Source: Larix sibirica (Eukaryota; Streptophyta; Pinopsida; Pinales; Pinaceae). From it: a DNA stretch of 10,536 nt. A program made the translations under genes and the position numbers. The notes under the pieces are model-generated. The model worked only from the letters and a program-made list of their open reading frames with translations. It searched no databases and was not told the origin of the DNA. Of the stretch, positions 8,825 through 10,536 are shown piece by piece (the first letter of the stretch is position 1; the number at the start of each line of letters is the position of its first letter). Where the stretch lies: NCBI GenBank assembly GCA_004151065.3, contig NWUY0303885037.1, positions 1 to 10,536 of the forward strand, read 5' to 3'.

Positions 8825-9350
8825 GGTATTGATGCCATATGCCTCCTATTGAACTGTAGGAACATACAACAATCATAGCCTAAGCTAGGTGAACTAGAGT
8901 TCAAGTATTATCCATTGGTAGCCCATAGTTGATTATCTATAACTACAAAAATACACTAGGTTTTGGTATTTCATTTTTAATATGTTATAACTCTATATTT
9001 TTTCACATATAGTGCTAGCACCTCATAATGTTGCACAATCTCTGGATGATAATTAAAGTAAGCCATGGAATTCAGTGTTCTATTGTTGCAATTTGTTGCC
9101 CAACACCGACATCATTTATGAGAAGGTTGCGAAAAAATGCATTCAGGTAATCTCTTAAGAAAAAAAACATATATATTGTAGAATCATTTTCTAGGGTATA
9201 AGTTATGTTTTGCCTAAATATAGTACTTATGTGTAGTGTTTTCATTCTTTAATATTCATAATTAGGTTGCATGCATTGACATGGGGATAAGTTAGGATGC
9301 TTCCTACCAATAACTTACATTTCTACTACAAGCCAAGCAAAGTAACAATA

Positions 9351-10010
9351 AGAGTTTAAAAATTATTTAAAGCAACGTATTACAGAAGATCTAATAGACA
9401 TCCAACATGTTATTGAAGAATTTGTTGGGAGACTCAAGGAAGGGGAACAACTTATTGTAGGAGTATTTACACGTTTTCCTCATTTTGAAATAAGAATTGA
9501 GACTAGAGAGGAATCACTATCCTTGAATACCATGGCAGAAGAAAGGGAATATCATCCCTATGTTTTCTAATTTCCAATTCAAAATAGAAGAAAAAACATG
9601 GATTAAAAATATAAATCCTTATGTTCTCCCTCACATTCATGGGCTAACCATTGAGGATGGTGATACCTTTTTTTTAGTTTTTTAGTTTGAAGTTTTTGCT
9701 CAACCTTATGTTTACAAAACAAATGCCCAAAAGTTTAGGCTTTTCCCATCCACACTGAAGGAAGCATCATTAAGATGGTTTATGAGTCTAGATGGAAACA
9801 ACATTAGCACTTGGGATCAATTGAAATAATCTTTCATTAGTAACTACAAAGATTACTACAAAGCCTAAGATACTAGGGTTGAGATATTGAGAGTGATAAG
9901 AGGAGAAAATGAATCATTGGAGGATTCTGAGGTTTTAGCTTAGCCATAAAAAGGATAACACTTTCACATTGGATCAAGAATATCTTAAATTAGTACTCCT
10001 CAGAGGTGTC
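9351..10010 (+). pseudogene. gag: Decayed Ty3/gypsy-type gag fragment
   Basis: The reading runs in frame 1 from 9351 to 9568, in frame 2 from about 9599 to 9955, and in frame 3 from about 9969 to 10010. Frame 2 carries the recognisable capsid motifs of plant retrotransposon gag (retrotrans_gag family): WIKNINPYVLP, RLFPSTLK, RWFMSL and TWDQLK, followed by ENESLED; frame 3 ends in LKLVLLRGV. Frame 2 stops are TAG 9683, TAA 9827, TAA 9866, TAG 9941, TAA 9947 and TAA 9956. Gag forms the virus-like particle of the element in the cytoplasm. The copy cannot make a full product. The homology ends abruptly after GV at the start of the CACTA-like element, so the rest of gag, with any zinc knuckle and pol, should lie beyond that insertion. 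The exact lineage is not determined. Confidence 0.85.
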
Positions 10011-10363
10011 ACTACTACATCTGGGTGTGAAATCTGACATTGTTTTCTAACAATTGAACAACAACTGTTTGTGTTGTCGTAAATTTGTCAAAATTATAGA
10101 AAATTTTGCCTTTTTTAAACTTTTGTCCAAATGATCATCGTACTTTTGACATCAGTAGGTATTTTGACATTCCAGGGACATTATAACGACAATAATATGG
10201 AATCGTTGAAATTCTGACAATAGTTGGCCATGTCAAAAGGACTTGACCATTCCATTTGAAGTGGTCAATGTTGACTATGTAAAGCTGTCTTTGAAATTCT
10301 AATGTCCATATAAAATATTTTTATACAATGTGACAATTATGTTATGCTTTTGATGACTATAAT

Positions 10364-10426
10364 ATATATTTTATATACGTTTGACAAGTGTTACGTCATT
10401 TTTCTATCTACTTTCAAAATTGTTTA
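10364..10426 (+). repeat. Left arm of perfect 63-bp inverted repeat
   Basis: Positions 10364-10426 are the exact reverse complement of 10474-10536, with 63 of 63 bases pairing. The arm includes CGTTTGACAAGTGTTACGTC. The match reaches the last base of the window, so the true arm extends further left and right. Confidence 0.97.
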
Positions 10427-10473
10427 CCTAAAGAGAATTTGGGATAAGTAAAATGCAAACTTTGTAGAAAAAA

Positions 10474-10536
10474 TAAACAATTTTGAAAGTAGATAGAAAA
10501 ATGACGTAACACTTGTCAAACGTATATAAAATATAT
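10474..10536 (+). repeat. Right arm of perfect 63-bp inverted repeat
   Basis: This is the reverse complement of 10364-10426, separated by a 47-base spacer (10427-10473). A transcript of the region would fold into a long perfect hairpin, a typical source of small RNAs in plants. Confidence 0.97.

Larger units (their letters stand above)
7737..9350. other. Non-coding AT-rich spacer, perhaps LTR or leader of the gag element
   Basis: There is no convincing gene here. Two TATA-like boxes point in the plus direction, TATAAAATA at 7971-7979 and TATAAAT at 8818-8824, and the gag remnant follows on the same strand. A 139-codon minus-strand frame at 7797-8216 is Asn/Lys/His-rich and looks like a chance frame in AT-rich DNA. 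The stretch could be the LTR plus leader of the gag-bearing element, but no terminal repeat pair can be shown inside the window. Confidence 0.35.
10010..10536 (+). mobile_element. Foldback DNA transposon with CACTA-like end (left part, truncated by window)
   Basis: Immediately after the gag homology breaks off, the sequence begins CACTACTACA, close to the CACTACAAGA-type terminus of plant CACTA (En/Spm) transposons. The next 400 bases carry many TTTTGACAT/ATGTCAAAA-type words in both orientations (for example 10144, 10162, 10230), as expected of subterminal repeats. They lead into a perfect inverted repeat. No transposase is present, so it would be non-autonomous. The right half lies outside the window, so the terminal inverted repeat and 3-bp target duplication cannot be checked. 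A Mutator-like or other foldback element remains possible. Confidence 0.6.

Overview
The window looks like transposon-filled intergenic DNA from a large plant nuclear genome. It is AT-rich, holds no intact gene of normal length, and carries a tRNA-derived SINE, a Ty3/gypsy-type gag remnant and a CACTA-ended foldback element, all typical of seed plants. The dense decayed retroelements would suit a conifer or another big-genome plant, but I cannot name the species from sequence alone. No rRNA, functional tRNA, CRISPR or bacterial-type operon was seen.

Layout. 1-1240: AT-rich sequence with no gene. 1286-1501: five degenerate copies of a roughly 30-bp unit containing a polypurine-like tract (read on the minus strand), possibly the 3' end of a minus-strand copia-like element. 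1740-2160: a GC-richer stretch with a degenerate repeat near 88 bp. 2281-2556: a complete SINE with Pol III A and B boxes, an A-rich tail and a perfect 17-bp target site duplication. 2560-3400: unassigned, LTR-like composition. 3400-4500: probable retroelement LTR or leader, with a clean 88-bp tandem duplication (3646-3821) and a TATA-like box near 4285. 4998-7736: the wreck of one long plus-strand reading frame of about 900 codons, with 18 in-frame stops and at least three frameshifts; its family is not recognised, and its middle is a charged Lys/Glu/Arg-rich coiled coil. 7737-9350: non-coding, with two TATA-like boxes. 9351-10010: a decayed retrotransposon gag domain. 10010-end: a foldback element that begins CACTA, appears to interrupt the gag, and has a perfect 63-bp inverted repeat running off the window.

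How the parts relate. Nothing here is likely to encode a working protein. The unknown long frame and the gag are on the same strand, about 1.6 kb apart, with an LTR-like region upstream. That order resembles plant Ty3/gypsy elements that carry an extra ORF before gag (as in Ogre), but common membership in one element is inference. The relative ages look layered: the coding remnants are heavily decayed, whereas the SINE target duplication and the foldback arms are perfect, so these two insertions look younger.
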